Origin: Mya arenaria
Taxonomy: Eukaryota > Mollusca > Bivalvia > Myida > Myidae
Assembly: GCF_026914265.1 (NCBI RefSeq)
Contig: NC_069125.1
Coordinates: forward strand, 26,883,595-26,947,594
Direction of reading: 5' to 3'
Length of the DNA: 64,000 bases
The translations under genes and the position numbers were made by a program. Shown here one piece after another: positions 23,357 through 36,799 of this stretch. Each line of letters starts with the position of its first letter. Position 1 is the first letter of the stretch. Under the pieces are notes generated by a model. It saw only the letters and a list, made by a program, of their open reading frames with translations. It did not search any database and was not told the origin of the DNA.

Positions 23357-25419
23357 CTGCTTAAATGTATCTGCCGTTAAATTATTCTTGTTTGGTTGTT
23401 ATTGTATTTTACTAAACAACAACCGTAAACATTTTTTCTTCTAATTGATTAAATTTTAACAATGAATCTTTTATATTTTTACAGACCAATGCTGATGAAA
23501 TTTTATCTATTTACATTTCCTTTCCTCACTGACTCCAAAGTCATTAAATCCTGGGCTTATCAGCAAATTGGTCATCAGGCAAATGAAATGTTCGCCATGT
23601 AGAAAATTTTACTTCATTATTTAGTGTTCCTATTTTTTAAAGGTAAGAATAGTTTCAAAATGTATCTTAAGATATATGGCACAGTACTAGGTTTATGAAT
23701 ACAGAGTAATGATAATAAGATTATCAAAATATAAGGTTTACACAGTCAATAATGCATTGTCTTTGACTGGGATGAATTGGTACGTAGAAAACACAAACTA
23801 ATAATTGTATTTTCATTACATGAAATATGATAATATGTTTTCTTTATTTACTTTTTGCAAAATATAAAAAACAAACATTTTAGCTACCGTCTTCTCACTA
23901 ATGGTACTTTATTAAGCTACAGTTTGATGTTCGTGATGTTTTGTATTATGCATATTATTCAATACTAAGATTGCCATAAGGTTAATTCAAACTGCACCGT
24001 AATAGTGGGAAAGCTAGAACAATGGCAGATCTTCACCCAAACAACAGTCCCTCACTCACATGGAAGTTTATGAATGGTTCTCACCAGTTTTGACTAATTT
24101 TTGTCTAAAATTGTGCATTTTGGTGTAATTTAAGTATATCTTATTGGTACTACCATATTAGCTTACTAAAGTACAATACTCAGCTATATTTAATAGTTTG
24201 AGCACTATATATTCATATTTTTTATTTTTTTTTAAAAAATCGGTATTTCATTCCCTGTCAACTAGACATAAAAAGCCTTTTTCAAATTTGTTCTCAATTT
24301 TCAAGTTTATTTATACTCCTTGCCCACATAGGCATCAGAGGAAACAAACGGATTATCCAACATATATTCAAAGAAAACAAAGTGTACCAAATAACTGCAA
24401 AAACAGATGCAAAAATAAACATCTTACTATAAAAAAGATGGTAACCACACAAACAGCTTTTAAAAACCATATTGAGATTTCGATTAAAGGAAGATGACTC
24501 AATCAACATTAACATTTGTATTATGATTTAAACAAAATAAGCAAGCTTCACATAAATACCATTATCAGTACTACACATTAGATGTTTATGTTCAAAATGT
24601 TCGGATAACAATATAAGTTTTAATTTACATTTTTACGTCTTTCATTTATAATGCGACTGCAATTAAAAAGGTAGTGATATACATACTCATCATCTAATTC
24701 TTGACTATTACACAATGTGTAATAACTACACTATTCTGTTTGTAAATTAGAATTCAGACACCTTAACTTACAACAGCCATAGATAAATGGTTTGGTAAAC
24801 ATGATAAATAATTTTCCAATTTCAATTTAGTCTCCAAAATTCTGTAATTCAAACATTTTAAAGATTCATACACATTGCTACTCCAAGTTTGAATATACTG
24901 ATCATTCAATGATGATTTCATTTTTTTCTCAAAATAATTAAAGAAAGGTATACAGTAATACTCTGCATTAGCCGAATCTCAGAGCAACCACAGCTATTAA
25001 GGGTATTCTTTATCTTCGCAGCCCATTCGCATTGTAAAATACCTTTGTCATGTAGGATAAACATAGTTCTGTATAAAACTGTATATTTTTTTGTTTACAA
25101 CTACCATTTTACCCCCCCCCCCCCCACATCCCCCTCAAAAAAATAATATAAAAAAAATACATAAATCTGGAGTAGTTTAATATGACTGGCTTCTAACTCG
25201 ACTATCTCCATAATGGTTGGAGTAGACATTTTTAATTTTAACAAGTACTTGTTAAAGCATTTAGATTTACGCGCTTGATCTGTTAAATATTTCTTGATCT
25301 TGCCAAATTTACCAAAGGTACTTTAAGTCATTTAAAGCTGACAGCATCTAATATATGTCAAACTAACAAAGCCCGGTTAATTTCACAATTTACACCTTGG
25401 AATGTTACAACTTTAGTTT
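23357..25419. other. Intergenic, nothing recognised
   Basis: AT-rich sequence with a poly-C run at about 25112-25127. A 99-codon frame at 24198-24497 has low-complexity ends and no domain, and I do not support it. Confidence 0.5.
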
Positions 25420-27164
25420 TATAAGTATTTACAGATAAAGGCCATAATTTGCAATACTCATGCAAACAATTAAGTGATGCATGATAATTAGTTGACTTTG
25501 TGAAAATATGACATTAGTATGTGCATGTAAAAGTAAGTAAAGTTTCAGAATTAAATCAACATCACCATCACTCGAATTAATGGTGTAATGTTCAAGCGTT
25601 CGAACTTACCCTTCAAATATGAAAACGTTAGTTTCGATTTTGAAACGAAAGTACAGGTAGTGGAATTTAAGGTTAAGTACAACTAAATCAGTTGGATGAG
25701 CCGAGGAACAGAATAGATCTTAATTCTTCAGTTGGCATTGCTTTATCAAACTGTATTGTTGAAATATATATAATTTAGTTGTTCCATTTTTTACCGTTAT
25801 TGTCAAAATGTGGGAAGTGATTCAAATGTTGTTTACTGTTTGATTTGCTTTTGCTTATACATATGTGTTTCCCTGTTTAACGATTTTACATTTGTATGTG
25901 AATTGAATGGAATTGACAATAAAGACATGGCACTTGACAAACAAATATATCATTACAGGGCTGAACATAAAAGAAGTACAGCGTTTTTAAGAAGTCAAAT
26001 TTTGCGCATTGAGCCGTGAATGCACTTTGTATTTATAGGTTTTGGATAAGTAATTGGTATAGTTAAATACAGCGGCGGATCCAGGAATTGACGTTCAAGG
26101 AGGCGTTACTTTGGGGAACAACCTTTTGATATTCGCCCCTCCCTCAGAACCGAAATTTAGATTGTTTCAACATGTTGGCAGGGTGTAAGGGGGGATTCCC
26201 AAAAGAAAATTCCGAAATAGGGCATTTTGAGCATATTCTTTATTTCTTCTTTCTCTCTGATATTGACATTAATGTTATATTGGATGATTTAATCCCCCCC
26301 CCCCTTGAATCCGCTAGTGAAATCACATATGCTATACAAATACTAGCGTATTTCACTTAATAATGAAATATGTTGTAACTAACAGTAAGCATAAGTGGGT
26401 AAAGGTATTATTTAAAGCTAACCATGTATATTTAAGTTTTTTACCAATTTAAGGATTGATCGCATATTTTCTTGTGTTTATGCTTTACGAACGCAGTAGG
26501 GCACCCGAGCCAACTCCATGAGGCGCGCTCGCGAATTTTAATTGATTCTTCATTACGATTAAATATTAGCAATATCTTCTGCAATTGAGCATTTGTTCTT
26601 AATGAAATCAAACCGACAGCACATGTTTGTATAAAACGCAAACTGACAAAATTGAAATTATATCCAACTAATTTTTTTTCCGAATTTTGGAATTAAAATT
26701 CGTAGCATAAGTTCAAAATGCATATAATCGTTTAAACAGAGTGGACAACATATCCCATACTGAACATTATTCCCACAACCATGATATGCTTCATTAAATG
26801 TAAGTACATATTAAATGTTTATGGGTTTTGAGTGGATTTAGTTTAGCGGTTTACATCTGTGTTATTATAATGTATGTGTGAAATAATTGCAATTATTAAA
26901 TAACACGTGGATGACTCACTGTATATGTAAAAAGGAAGCTATTTTTAAGCTATCAAAAAAGACATCTATGCGACGAAACTGTATAAAGAATTACAATAAT
27001 ACAAAAAATCAAATCCGAAATAGGTCAAATTCCCACATGAAGATAAACTTTTCAAAATGTGTATCATTTTCGTCGCTTTAATTTGCAATTTCCTTTTAAC
27101 ATGTTGTATGTTGTGATGTCTTACTTTAATGTTCTAGAGTTATAATGTGTCATTTACATGTATG
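25420..27164. repeat. Distal right flank of unit 2
   Basis: Collinear with 10020-11935 of unit 1, ending at CATTTACATGTATG, where the LINE begins. It contains the MITE at 26070 and a truncated fold-back element at 26450-26540. Confidence 0.7.
26070..26319 (+). mobile_element. MITE with CAGCGGCGGATCC end
   Basis: Left end CAGCGGCGGATCCAGG and right end GAATCCGCTAGTG are imperfect inverted repeats, with a poly-C run near the right end (about 26293-26304). This matches a widespread animal MITE form. The copy at the same place in unit 1 (10728) is more eroded. Confidence 0.65.
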
Positions 27165-29033
27165 TTTACTGATGAAATAAAAACAATGATATTTGAAAGA
27201 GACGAGTACCATAGAAATGGTGAACTTGACAAATATAAGATATTAAGAAATAAAATTACAGCCTTAATTAAAAAAGTAGGAAGGCATTTTTTAATCACAC
27301 CATGCATTGCGTCTATTATAAATAACAGTATCATGAACGGAATATTTCCAGAAACTGCACGTGTATTACCATTGTTTAAATTAGGATGTAAAGATGATCC
27401 AAGTAATTATCGTCTAATTTCGATATTACAAACAATATCAAAATATTTGAAAGGCACATTGCAAACCAAGTTCAAGATTACTTCCATTTTACAAACATTA
27501 TACACACTAAACAGTCTGGATTTAGGAAAAACCATTCCTGTTGTACAGCGTTAACAAGTTTAATAGATGCATGGGTAAAAGATACTGAAAGTGGCAAAAT
27601 TGTTGGTGCTGTCTTTCTAGACCTACGAAAGGCATTTGATTTGGCGGATCATGAAATTCTACTACATAAATTAAACTTGTATCATTTTTTCTGAAAATTC
27701 GATAAAGTTTTTTAAATCCTACTTATCTAATAGAAAACAATTAGTTAAAGTCGGAAACATACAGTCTGGCTTGCTTCCAATATCATCAGGAGTACCTCAG
27801 GGATCCATTCTTGGTCCACTGCTGTTTCTTATATATATCAATGACATTGCGCTTTGTAAAACGAATATGAACATCGATTTATTTGCAGATGACTTAACAT
27901 TGCATGAAACCGGTAGTAATATAAAACCATTGAAAGTAAACTACAACGACATCTTAATCTCGTTGTCGTTTGGTGCCCAATTAATAACATGTCATTGCAT
28001 CCATCTAAATCCAAGTCTATGGTTATCGGAACTATATATAAACCAAAACAAGTTAGTAAATTAAATCTTACAATCGATGGAACAGCATTAGAACATGTGA
28101 CTGTGCAAAAACTACTTGGAATCTATATAGATAATAACCTAAAATGGCGTCCGTAAGTAGAAATTGTTTGCAAACAATTCAACTGTAAAATCTCACTTTT
28201 GAAACGTCTATTGTTCTACCTCAATGATGAGATGAAACGTTTGTTTTACAATGCATATATACTTCCAATTTTAGATTATTGTTGTCATATTTGAGGCAAA
28301 GGAAACTCAAGTTACTTACATAAAGGTAAATCCTTGCAAAATAGGGCTGCAAAAATCATTCTTAAAATTCCTAAACGACCATCTTCAAACAGATTGTTAC
28401 AAGAACTTCAGTGGCTAACGTTTACAGACAGGTGTAAATATCACTGTGCAACCCTTGTCTTTAATACCCTTAATGGAAAGGCCCCGAGGTATATGTCTGA
28501 ATTGCTAATCTTTGCAAATAATGAACATTATTCTCTAAGATCAACTTCAAAACAAGATTTAGTTTTGATACAAACACCGCGAACTAACTATTTCATGGAT
28601 TCTTTTTCGTACTACAGTATGAAGGTTTGGAATACTATTCCGGATGAAATACGAAATGCTTAAAAGTTAAACACATTTAAGCATAATTACAAAGTGCACC
28701 TTTAAAATGTGCATATCATTAGTTTCAAAAAGGTTTATTATCTTTTCATTATCTTAAAGATTGAAATAACTGTTCTTTTATAAATGGTTGTGTTTTATTG
28801 AGTGTACATGATGTATATTAAAATAATTGTTATGTTAATTAAACATGATTTGTATAGAATAATTATATTCAAAACATCAAAAGTTCTTGTATAGGAATAT
28901 ATAAGTGCGATGCAGATGTTTTATGATTTACCAAATGCATTTTTTTTCATAGAAGGCCGCATTGTAATATAATGTTGTTATGGTTGAACCTGTAATTATG
29001 TCATAATGTGTTTATACCTTCTCTAAATAAAGA

Positions 29034-29096
<63 letters not shown>
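27165..29096 (+). mobile_element. Truncated CR1/L2-like LINE
   Basis: Remnant of a non-LTR retrotransposon ORF2. It starts in the linker before reverse transcriptase (27168-27290, with TDEIK and ERDEYHRNG), seems to skip the early RT motifs, carries GVPQGSILGPLL at about 27789 and the catalytic FADD at 27882-27893, and ends with the C-terminal domain (LQNRAAKIIL, LQWLTFTDR, KVWNTIPDEIRN) at about 28340-28663. The frame is broken in several places, for example near 27554 and 28065. No endonuclease is present. It ends with AATAAAGAT and an ATT repeat tail (29033-29096). TATG stands on both sides, and unit 1 shows the empty site at about 11933. Confidence 0.9.

Positions 29097-29099
<3 letters not shown>
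29033..29099. repeat. (ATT)n tail of the LINE
   Basis: About 22 ATT units directly after AATAAAGAT. A short tandem repeat at the 3' end is typical of CR1/L2-type LINEs, so this is the element's tail rather than an independent microsatellite. Confidence 0.85.
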
Positions 29100-29390
29100 G
29101 CTTGAGGTGCAATAATAAACTTTCATGGATTTTCACTAGTGTCTATCTTACAAATGCAAATGAGCCTAAATCCTAACCAGTACATATGATAATATGCAGC
29201 TGCATAAACGGTGTTGTCTAGAGAAATCAAACATAAAACAACTTAATGAAAGATGGCTGATTTCAACATTAAAATAAATACGCGTAAACTTTATCTTTAG
29301 TTTCTCTAAAATGATTGCATCATGAAAGTTACAATATTGCCTGTATAATGACATTCATACAGAATTTATATTTCTTCCTTCATATAGTTT

Positions 29391-29597
29391 ATTGTCTTCA
29401 TGCTTTTGTTTTTTACTACTACAACAGTCGCCAATGCCATTTTATGTCTCCTTCGATGACAAATCATGCTCCAAATATAAATCAGTCTGATATTTCCCAC
29501 GGTGTTTAGAACACATCTCTGTTTTGCTGTTCCCTGAGAATTATAACCTATTATTTGCATAAACCTTCCATTCCCATATATCAAAGTAGATCAAGTT
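29391..29597. repeat. 207 bp conserved island, copy 3
   Basis: Same length as the other two copies with about nine substitutions from copy 1. Read in the minus-strand frame, about six of these are replacements and three are silent. Confidence 0.6.
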
Positions 29598-30023
29598 TAA
29601 AGATGTTAATGTCAAAAGAGCCAAAGTCCTCCCAAAGCATTTTGAAACCCTCCAGCTGGTGTCACTGCTGTTAGGCGAAATGTTTCCTGTCCGGAAATGT
29701 GTTTTGTTTTTGAATACAAAAAAGAAAAACCCATGTCGGTCATACTTAGCCACACTCCTGATGGGCTAACAAATAAATTTTGGCATAATAGTTGAACTAA
29801 TTAGATTGCGTTATTATATTGAGCTCATTTAACAGTAACGATCAGAACAAAAAAATGTGTGCGGATAAATACCAAATAGAGATATTTTGGTACTTATTGA
29901 ACTGTGGCATATGTAACTAATAAAAAACAACAAACAACGCCAATAAGTTTTGAACTGTACACAGATCATTTGCATTTCATGTTTTAAACATTGTAGTAAA
30001 TTGATTTAAACATAGTATCGCAT

Positions 30024-30377
30024 TAAAGCTGCACTCTCAAAGATTGAACATTTTGACAACTTTTTTTATCTTTTGTCTTGGAACGAGCCAATTTTTGCGA
30101 AAATCCATGGAACCAGTTATATAAAACAACTGACAAAAATCAGATGGCAGATTTTTGTATTAAAGTTCAAAAATTGATGTTTTATGCTTTTTTCTTAAAC
30201 CGTTAGTAACGGTTTAAGACATTAAACATTAATTTTCGAACGAAAATATAAAAATCTACCATCTGATTTTATGTCAGTAATCTTATATCGTTGGTTTGCA
30301 GATAATTACGCAAAAATTTGCTCTTTCCAAGACAAAAAATAAAAAAGTTGTTAAAATGGTATATTCTGCAGCTTTAA
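30024..30377. mobile_element. Long fold-back MITE (TAAAGCTGCA ends)
   Basis: The two halves are imperfect reverse complements over roughly 170 bp each, hinged near the 25 bp palindrome CTTAAACCGTTA-G-TAACGGTTTAAG at 30194-30218. Ends are TAAAGCTGCA and TGCAGCTTTA. Units 1 and 2 lack it. A relative keeping mainly the left end lies at about 49190-49440. Confidence 0.8.
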
Positions 30378-33092
30378 AACGATATTTTTGCATCAACCTT
30401 ACGCCCCTTTAAATCCCGTTTACAGTTTTTAAAATTAAAGGCTATGTTGTGGACATTTATGGATCTTTTAAAAGGTTAAAATTATTCGTTATTCCAGCGA
30501 CTGTTAGCGTTTAAATTGCTTGAAAATGATTTCTTAATGTCTGTATTCTATTTTTTTAAACATTTTAACGTTTATTCATCGAGTAGATTTTATGTTTTAA
30601 CATGAAATTGGTGGCATTGTTATCTTCTTTACAGAAAGCGTATGATAAACATTTAACATGTAATACCAAGCGTATGATAAACATTTAAAATGTAATACCT
30701 ATCCCTTTTACTGGGCTTACCTTAGTATCATATTTTGTTATACTTGTATTTATTTGTAACCACTGAACTTTAGGTAGAATTTAAATTAGAAAAAACACAC
30801 AAGTTGAAACAAAATCAGTTATCATGTTAAGAACTATGAAGTTCCTACATACATTTATTTTTAAAGTGTACGACTAAAATACCTTATTGAAACATTTCAA
30901 TAATTGTCTTTAAGTCACAACCTTACGCTGCTTAAAAAGGTTAGGTACACCCGTGAAGTTATGGACATAATCTATGCAATGAATGACTATATGGACATTT
31001 TAAGCTTTATGATCTTGATTGAAACGGGGCCCCATATTTCAGCGTAAAATGTTGGAAACGGTGATGCCTATGATTTATGTCTTTGCACCTGCATAAAAAA
31101 GAAAATTCATCTTTTAAACAGCAATAAAACTATGCATTGCAGTGTGTCACATGTTATGGTCTACTTGGCCCCTGTTTCTATCTAAAGTCACTTAGAACAG
31201 GATCCTGCTATGCAGGCTTGGTTTGTTTTGGTATAAATTGCCTAATCTTATCCCTTTGAAGAGTTTTGAGACATATAAAGGAAATTGTTTGAAAAAACAA
31301 GTTTAAGTATGAAATTCGTATAGATTAAATACTTACGCTAGTAACGATTAAGATTTTTCTAAAAAACGAGGCTAAGACAGAGGATGGTTAATTTTATACA
31401 TGTTAAACTGTCTGAAAACGTAATATTATATACTTTGTAACTTTCTTAAATATCCGACAATTTATGTGTGGTGTTGTTCGTTTATTTTCATGAAAATAAG
31501 AGTAAGATTTTCTTCTAGAAATGGAGAAAACCTATTAATCTTTATTTGTGTCCAAATCAACCATTGTGCGTTCTTATTAGGTAAAAATATATTAAAACTA
31601 GCTTCCTTTTATTATTGAAAAGCTGTTATATTGTAATTCGATTTCTTTTTCTGGTTAACAAATAATCAAAATACGTTCTGTTTGGGATCAAAGAATAAAT
31701 TTATGTCAATTGATATTTGTGTTATTTTAGATGTATTTTTAACTATTCACCGTCTACCTTAAATGTCGCATGTAAGAACAACAATAATGTAATCACGGGA
31801 TATATAATTCAACATTTTGTTACATTTAGTCGATGCTTGACTCCAATGGTACTAAAAACAACGCAAATAAACATTGTGTCAACCTTTTTTTACCTATTTG
31901 CCTAGCCTCTCTGGTAACTGGGCCATTTTGACTCGATACTGTAGCCATACTCGTTGAGCTGAACATTGCACGTTCGTATATGGTTGATAAGGCAGCTTTA
32001 TCTTGTCATAAGAGATATTTCTATGTCATGATATGATCGTAATTTAAGGGACTATTTCTTTTGACTTACTAACCTGGCATTTCTGGAAACTTGCGGTTTT
32101 GACTCGATACCGTAGCATTACGTGTAGAGCTTTAAACATAATGAACAATCGTATATAGTTCTTGACGCAGCTTTTTCTGTCATTAGAGTTAGTTCTATGT
32201 CATAATATGTGACTCATATTTTAACTTTTTAAAGACATCGAAAAAATGTATTTATTGATCGACAATTGAAAATTAGAACTTAAATACCTGAAAACTTGCA
32301 AAATACCATATTATGACCTTTTACTGAAATGGGTCAAGCAAATTTAACATACTTGTTATATATAGGTAGAAGGCGCCTACTTAAAGAAATTTCTAGCTTG
32401 TTTTTCCCTAGCTATGCACCCCCTGTCTATTGCCCTGTTGTTAAAGTAGGGTGCCAAATTTCCTGTGTTTTGTTATCTGTCAGATTACCAATTAAGAATG
32501 TGTCAAAGAAAATCGGCTGCACCGGTTATGCTTTGAATCATCAATGATCTGCTCGATGCTAGAACACCTGTTGAAAATAAATATAAGAACCAATCAATAA
32601 TTTTGATGTAATACCCGAGAGATTTTTGCAGGTGGTTGGTGGAAGATAAACATATACAAGGGATAAACTGGGCCTTTAGATTACTTTAAAGCATTTGTGA
32701 CAGGTGCGTAGCTAAGCTAAACATTCAATTCATTTTAATCCGATCCAAAATATCAAAACGACGATACGCATGTACACAAGGTAATGAAGTGAATGTCATC
32801 ATATGATTCTATTGAGATTGCTTATTATTAAAAAAATACATTTAATCAAGTTAATATAGGCATATGCATAATTCAAAAACATTATGTATATTGGAACATT
32901 TGTAAGCACAAACTACACCCAACTTATCAACAAAGAAGGTTTGGCAAGTCCGAGACCATTAATTGATACATGGAAAGTTCAACATTTGCAACGCCACTAG
33001 AACCCGCTCAAAAGGATATTCTTTTAAATTTTTCAATAGTTTTCGTAGTTTAACTAACGTCCAAATCATACAATCATACTTGTTGATCCCGC

Positions 33093-33280
33093 TATTTGTC
33101 CGAGCAACGCTCACATAATGCAAACAAAGTTACCAGCAGAGGACAAGGCATTGCTTTTGACGTCGACCAGTACAGACAATACTTATCCCAGGCGGACAAG
33201 CTTATTCTAAAATTGCATACTTGTAAATCACCTGTCAGACACAATCAGTGGTCAAAATATATCGAGGCTTCTCTCGTAAT
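33093..33280. repeat. Recurrent block 3' of the BTB genes, copy 3
   Basis: Matches 6985-7180. A 77-codon plus-strand frame (33096-33329) contains a plausible helical stretch (QYRQYLSQADKLILKLH), but the copy in unit 2 has a stop in this frame and the unit 5 copy is also broken in it. Confidence 0.65.
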
Positions 33281-33739
33281 CCTTTCAAAATTATATTTGT
33301 CTCATCTTTACCTTAGGCTGCGTTTATGATTGTCATATTGATTGTACAACATATAAAATGAAGTACAAACTTCTGTCAAATCTGAATGTAAGATTTTCGA
33401 CATCTGTCACCAGTTTGTATGATATTTGACCACACGGGTCTATGTCTTCTGGTAAGTAAATGTTCTGTTTTGATCTTTTTATTAACGCCCAAACGTATAC
33501 AAACAGGACAATAAAGTCATGAACATAGAATTGCAGTGCTGATAACGGAAAATATTTCTCAATAACTACTGGTCCTTCAATGCTCCAGACGCTTTTGTAA
33601 CAGAAGTGTTGATGGTAGATAGCTAAACGATGCACACTTAAAAATATATATTAGAAAAAGAATTTAATTTATTTTCATTTAAAAAAAATGGAAGACGTGT
33701 CAATCGAGGCAGAAATAAGATAAAACATAGATATTGGAT

Positions 33740-35049
33740 TCATTGTTCAAAGGTAAGACCATGTATTTGACCTTGTTGTAAAGGTTTGCCACTAATTGAT
33801 TTTCCAGCTTTTATGTCAATGAATTTTAATTGAACACCATTAAATGTAACTGTTTCTTTACGACTGGTACCATAATATGACTTTTCTCCTTTAAGACTTT
33901 GGCGTACCGAGTAGATTACTCCTTTGCGAATGTACACTGTTTTTGCCAACCTAATGTCCTCGTATTTTTCGTTGTCTTTATATGAAAGGGTGACATACTG
34001 GGACATCACTGCTTTTTGGTTCTTCAAGATTTCCAATGTGCCAGTCAAGATACCAAGCTAAAAAGGCCGATAGAGAGCTACGCTAGAAAGCATCACATGT
34101 TTTGACGTTTTGAAACTGAAACCATCTTGAGATCCGTAATGACCCCAACCTGTCTCAATCTCTTTATATCTTTCTATGAAAAAAGGCCATTTGCGTCTGT
34201 TTCTAATTTCTTTAAGAAATTGGATTTTTTTATCTTTGGACAAGATATCGTCTTGAACAACAATGTTTGTATAATCATCATAAGACATTTGAGCAAAATC
34301 AACAAGAAGTATCAACTCCCCAAGATGTTGTCTAAAGTCCTCATCAGTCACATTTTTTTTACCTGCTTTGGTCAAATAGTGTTTTGCCCATTTCTTACAA
34401 GTGTCATACACTTTTTCTGGTTGTAGACTCTTTGCTTCTTTTTCCTGCTGCAGTACTAATCTAAGTGATTCAGGGGAAATACTCAAAATGTCATCTGATT
34501 TAAACACTTGGTCACTTCGTTCTGATATTAAGGTCCTTTTCGAGAAATGACTTGCAGCGGTCTGTCAATGGTTTGATGTCGTATTTCTTTGCAGCGTTCA
34601 ATAGAGCCATGACGGATTCGGGCATAACCTGTGTTTCTCCACTGTATACAAACCTAAAATGATAAGAAATGTAGAAATTAGTTTTTCCCGAAATTTATAA
34701 TATTTATTACATCGGTAGTATTGTATTGATATAAATTTCAGAAGGTTACAGGTGCATTACTACCGTTATCAAAGACACATGTTCGTGTAGATCTTCTTTT
34801 ATCATACCTGACGACCTGCCTTAAGACGCTTGCTTCCACATCCGGTATCTCGACGACACCAGTTTCCGGAAGTGAACCACAGAACATTGTGTAGAAGACC
34901 GGGGAACGGCTGGCCAATATGAATCAATGACACTTCATTTCCTGTTTTTCCTCCCCTACCAGGATTGTGACGTCACAAAGCACTTCGGCATCAAGCATAT
35001 GCGCGTTCGTGACGGCGAACGATTCAGAGTTTTGCCATGACTCAGACAT
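33740..35049 (-). pseudogene. BTB-BACK-PHR pseudogene, copy C
   Basis: Same two-exon layout as the active copies: exon 1 at 34808-35049 and exon 2 at 33740-34653, with intact GT-AG sites around a 154 bp intron. Three breaks are visible. In exon 1 the Arg codon of the HRF motif has become TGA (CGA in copy A). In BACK, near 34533, a deletion of roughly 80 bp removes the region from after FLEK to before SERSD and shifts the frame. In PHR, a TAG at about 34058 replaces the Gly after ALYRPF. Remaining sequence is closest to copy A. The host gene appears dead, though the domains around the breaks remain well preserved, so loss is not ancient. Confidence 0.88.
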
Positions 35050-36160
35050 TATGCGAAGCTGTGGATCCGAAAATGTATAAAATCATACTGTAAGAAATGG
35101 AAAGGTCTGTGACTTAACAAGGAATAAAAATTGGCCCAATTTATACAAATTACAACATTGATACACAAAAAATCGCTACGGTCGCTAAAGGTAGATTATT
35201 ATGTAATTTAGTACTGTTTAATGTTGTTGTTTTTTTAAAATACAATCAACACTACAAGGACAAGCCAAAAAGCAAAACCTTTTGATTTGAACTTGTTGCA
35301 GACAATCTTCAATAATAGCAAACGAATTAACAAAGTAATAAGGACTTAATAATATATTGAACATAGCTTATGCATTAATATATGACATAGTTTGAATTTT
35401 AAAATTGAATAACTGCTGTATTTTATTAAGGTAGCCACATACTTATATTCTATTTTTTAAATGCATTTATTCATACATGATCAAGCGTATTTTGAAAGTT
35501 CATGCATTTTTAAACAACATTTTAGATAAAATAAAATGTCATTAACACAGAAATTACCCAAACACGACCACGTTAAAAATAATCTTAAATTTATTTTCGA
35601 TTTACACTCAATTTACTAGAAATTGAATTGTTAAAGTAACAGTATTCAACATCATATATATCATATGTTTATTGACTTTTTGATATGAAATAAACTAGGT
35701 TTTATGCGATATCACTTTTATAACAATATATATAACAACATTCGAATACTGTACAAAGTAATGTGGTGAGAATGGTTTTCATTTACTTTGTAAGTCATTT
35801 ATCGGTTAATTTATTTTTGTAAGTGTGTGGTTTGTATGTGGTGTTTGTATTTGTGCATGTGGTGTTTGTATTTGTGTATGTGGTGTTTGTATTTGTGTAT
35901 GTGGTGTTTGTATTTGTGTATGTGGTATTTATATGTTTGTGTCTCTAGTTCCTTGTCGTTTGGGCCCTTGCATTTTGCCTCTAAACAATGTTTCCTTTTG
36001 AAGTTTCGACCATGGTAAGTTTAAGTAGGAAACCTACTGCTCATTATTTAAAAATCAGACAGGAAAAAGTCCATTTTGCCGAACAAAGACTTAATACATA
36101 AATACTTTAAACAACTGGCAGTGAACTTAACTTTTTAATGAAGCATAACAGTTATTGACT
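35050..36160. repeat. 5' flank of pseudogene C
   Basis: Aligns with 20515-21560 upstream of copy B, and its first 740 bp also align with 9306-9980. It contains the private 21 bp minisatellite at 35829-35935. Confidence 0.65.
35829..35935. repeat. 21 bp minisatellite
   Basis: About five units of a TGTGGTGTTTGTATTTGTGTA type. The matching place near 21270 has the diffuse GTGT-rich precursor without the array. The CMWCLYL repeats in the open frame are an artefact of the 21 bp period. Confidence 0.9.
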
Positions 36161-36371
36161 CCATCGCCTAAAAGTGCATTACGAACTAAAATTACCATTC
36201 CATTAGTTGAATATAAAAAATCCAACTATTCTTTCTTTGCTATGATACTCCATTTGCAACGTTTAGAGCGTGTACTTTTACTACAAGTACTATTACAACT
36301 GCAACTACAAGAACTATAAGAACTGCATCAAGAACTAATAATACGACAATATCAACAACTACTACTTTACT

Positions 36372-36496
36372 ACCACTCAACTGCTATTACTACTACTACT
36401 GATTCTGTTGCTGCTACTACTTCTACAACTTTTACTACAACTTCTACTACTACCACTACCTCTATCACTACAACTACCACTACCTCTTCCACTACC

Positions 36497-36530
<34 letters not shown>

Positions 36531-36546
36531 CACCACCACCACCACC

Positions 36547-36581
<35 letters not shown>

Positions 36582-36672
36582 AACATCTTCTTCTACTTCT
36601 TTTGTTGCTGCTGCTACTTCTACATTTACTACTACTTCTACCACTGCCACTGCCACTACCTCTATCACTACA

Positions 36673-36758
<86 letters not shown>

Positions 36759-36790
36759 GACTACTTCCTCTTCTTTTGCTTCTAATTCTA
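36372..36790. repeat. Compound (CTA)n/(CAC)n microsatellite
   Basis: Long runs of CTA and CAC with interruptions. Poly-Tyr/His and poly-Val frames on the two strands are artefacts. Confidence 0.95.
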
Positions 36791-36799
36791 CTACATACA

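Larger units (their letters stand above)
29101..33330. repeat. Left flank of duplicated unit 3
   Basis: Collinear with 3080-7200 and 12190-17200, with a fold-back MITE inserted at 30024-30377 and a deletion of the repeat found at 4670-4965. No gene is seen. Confidence 0.75.

Noticed and set aside
33096-33329. 77-codon ORF with a helical QYRQYLSQADKLIL stretch
   Set aside because: Other copies of this block have stops in the same frame, so protein selection is unlikely.
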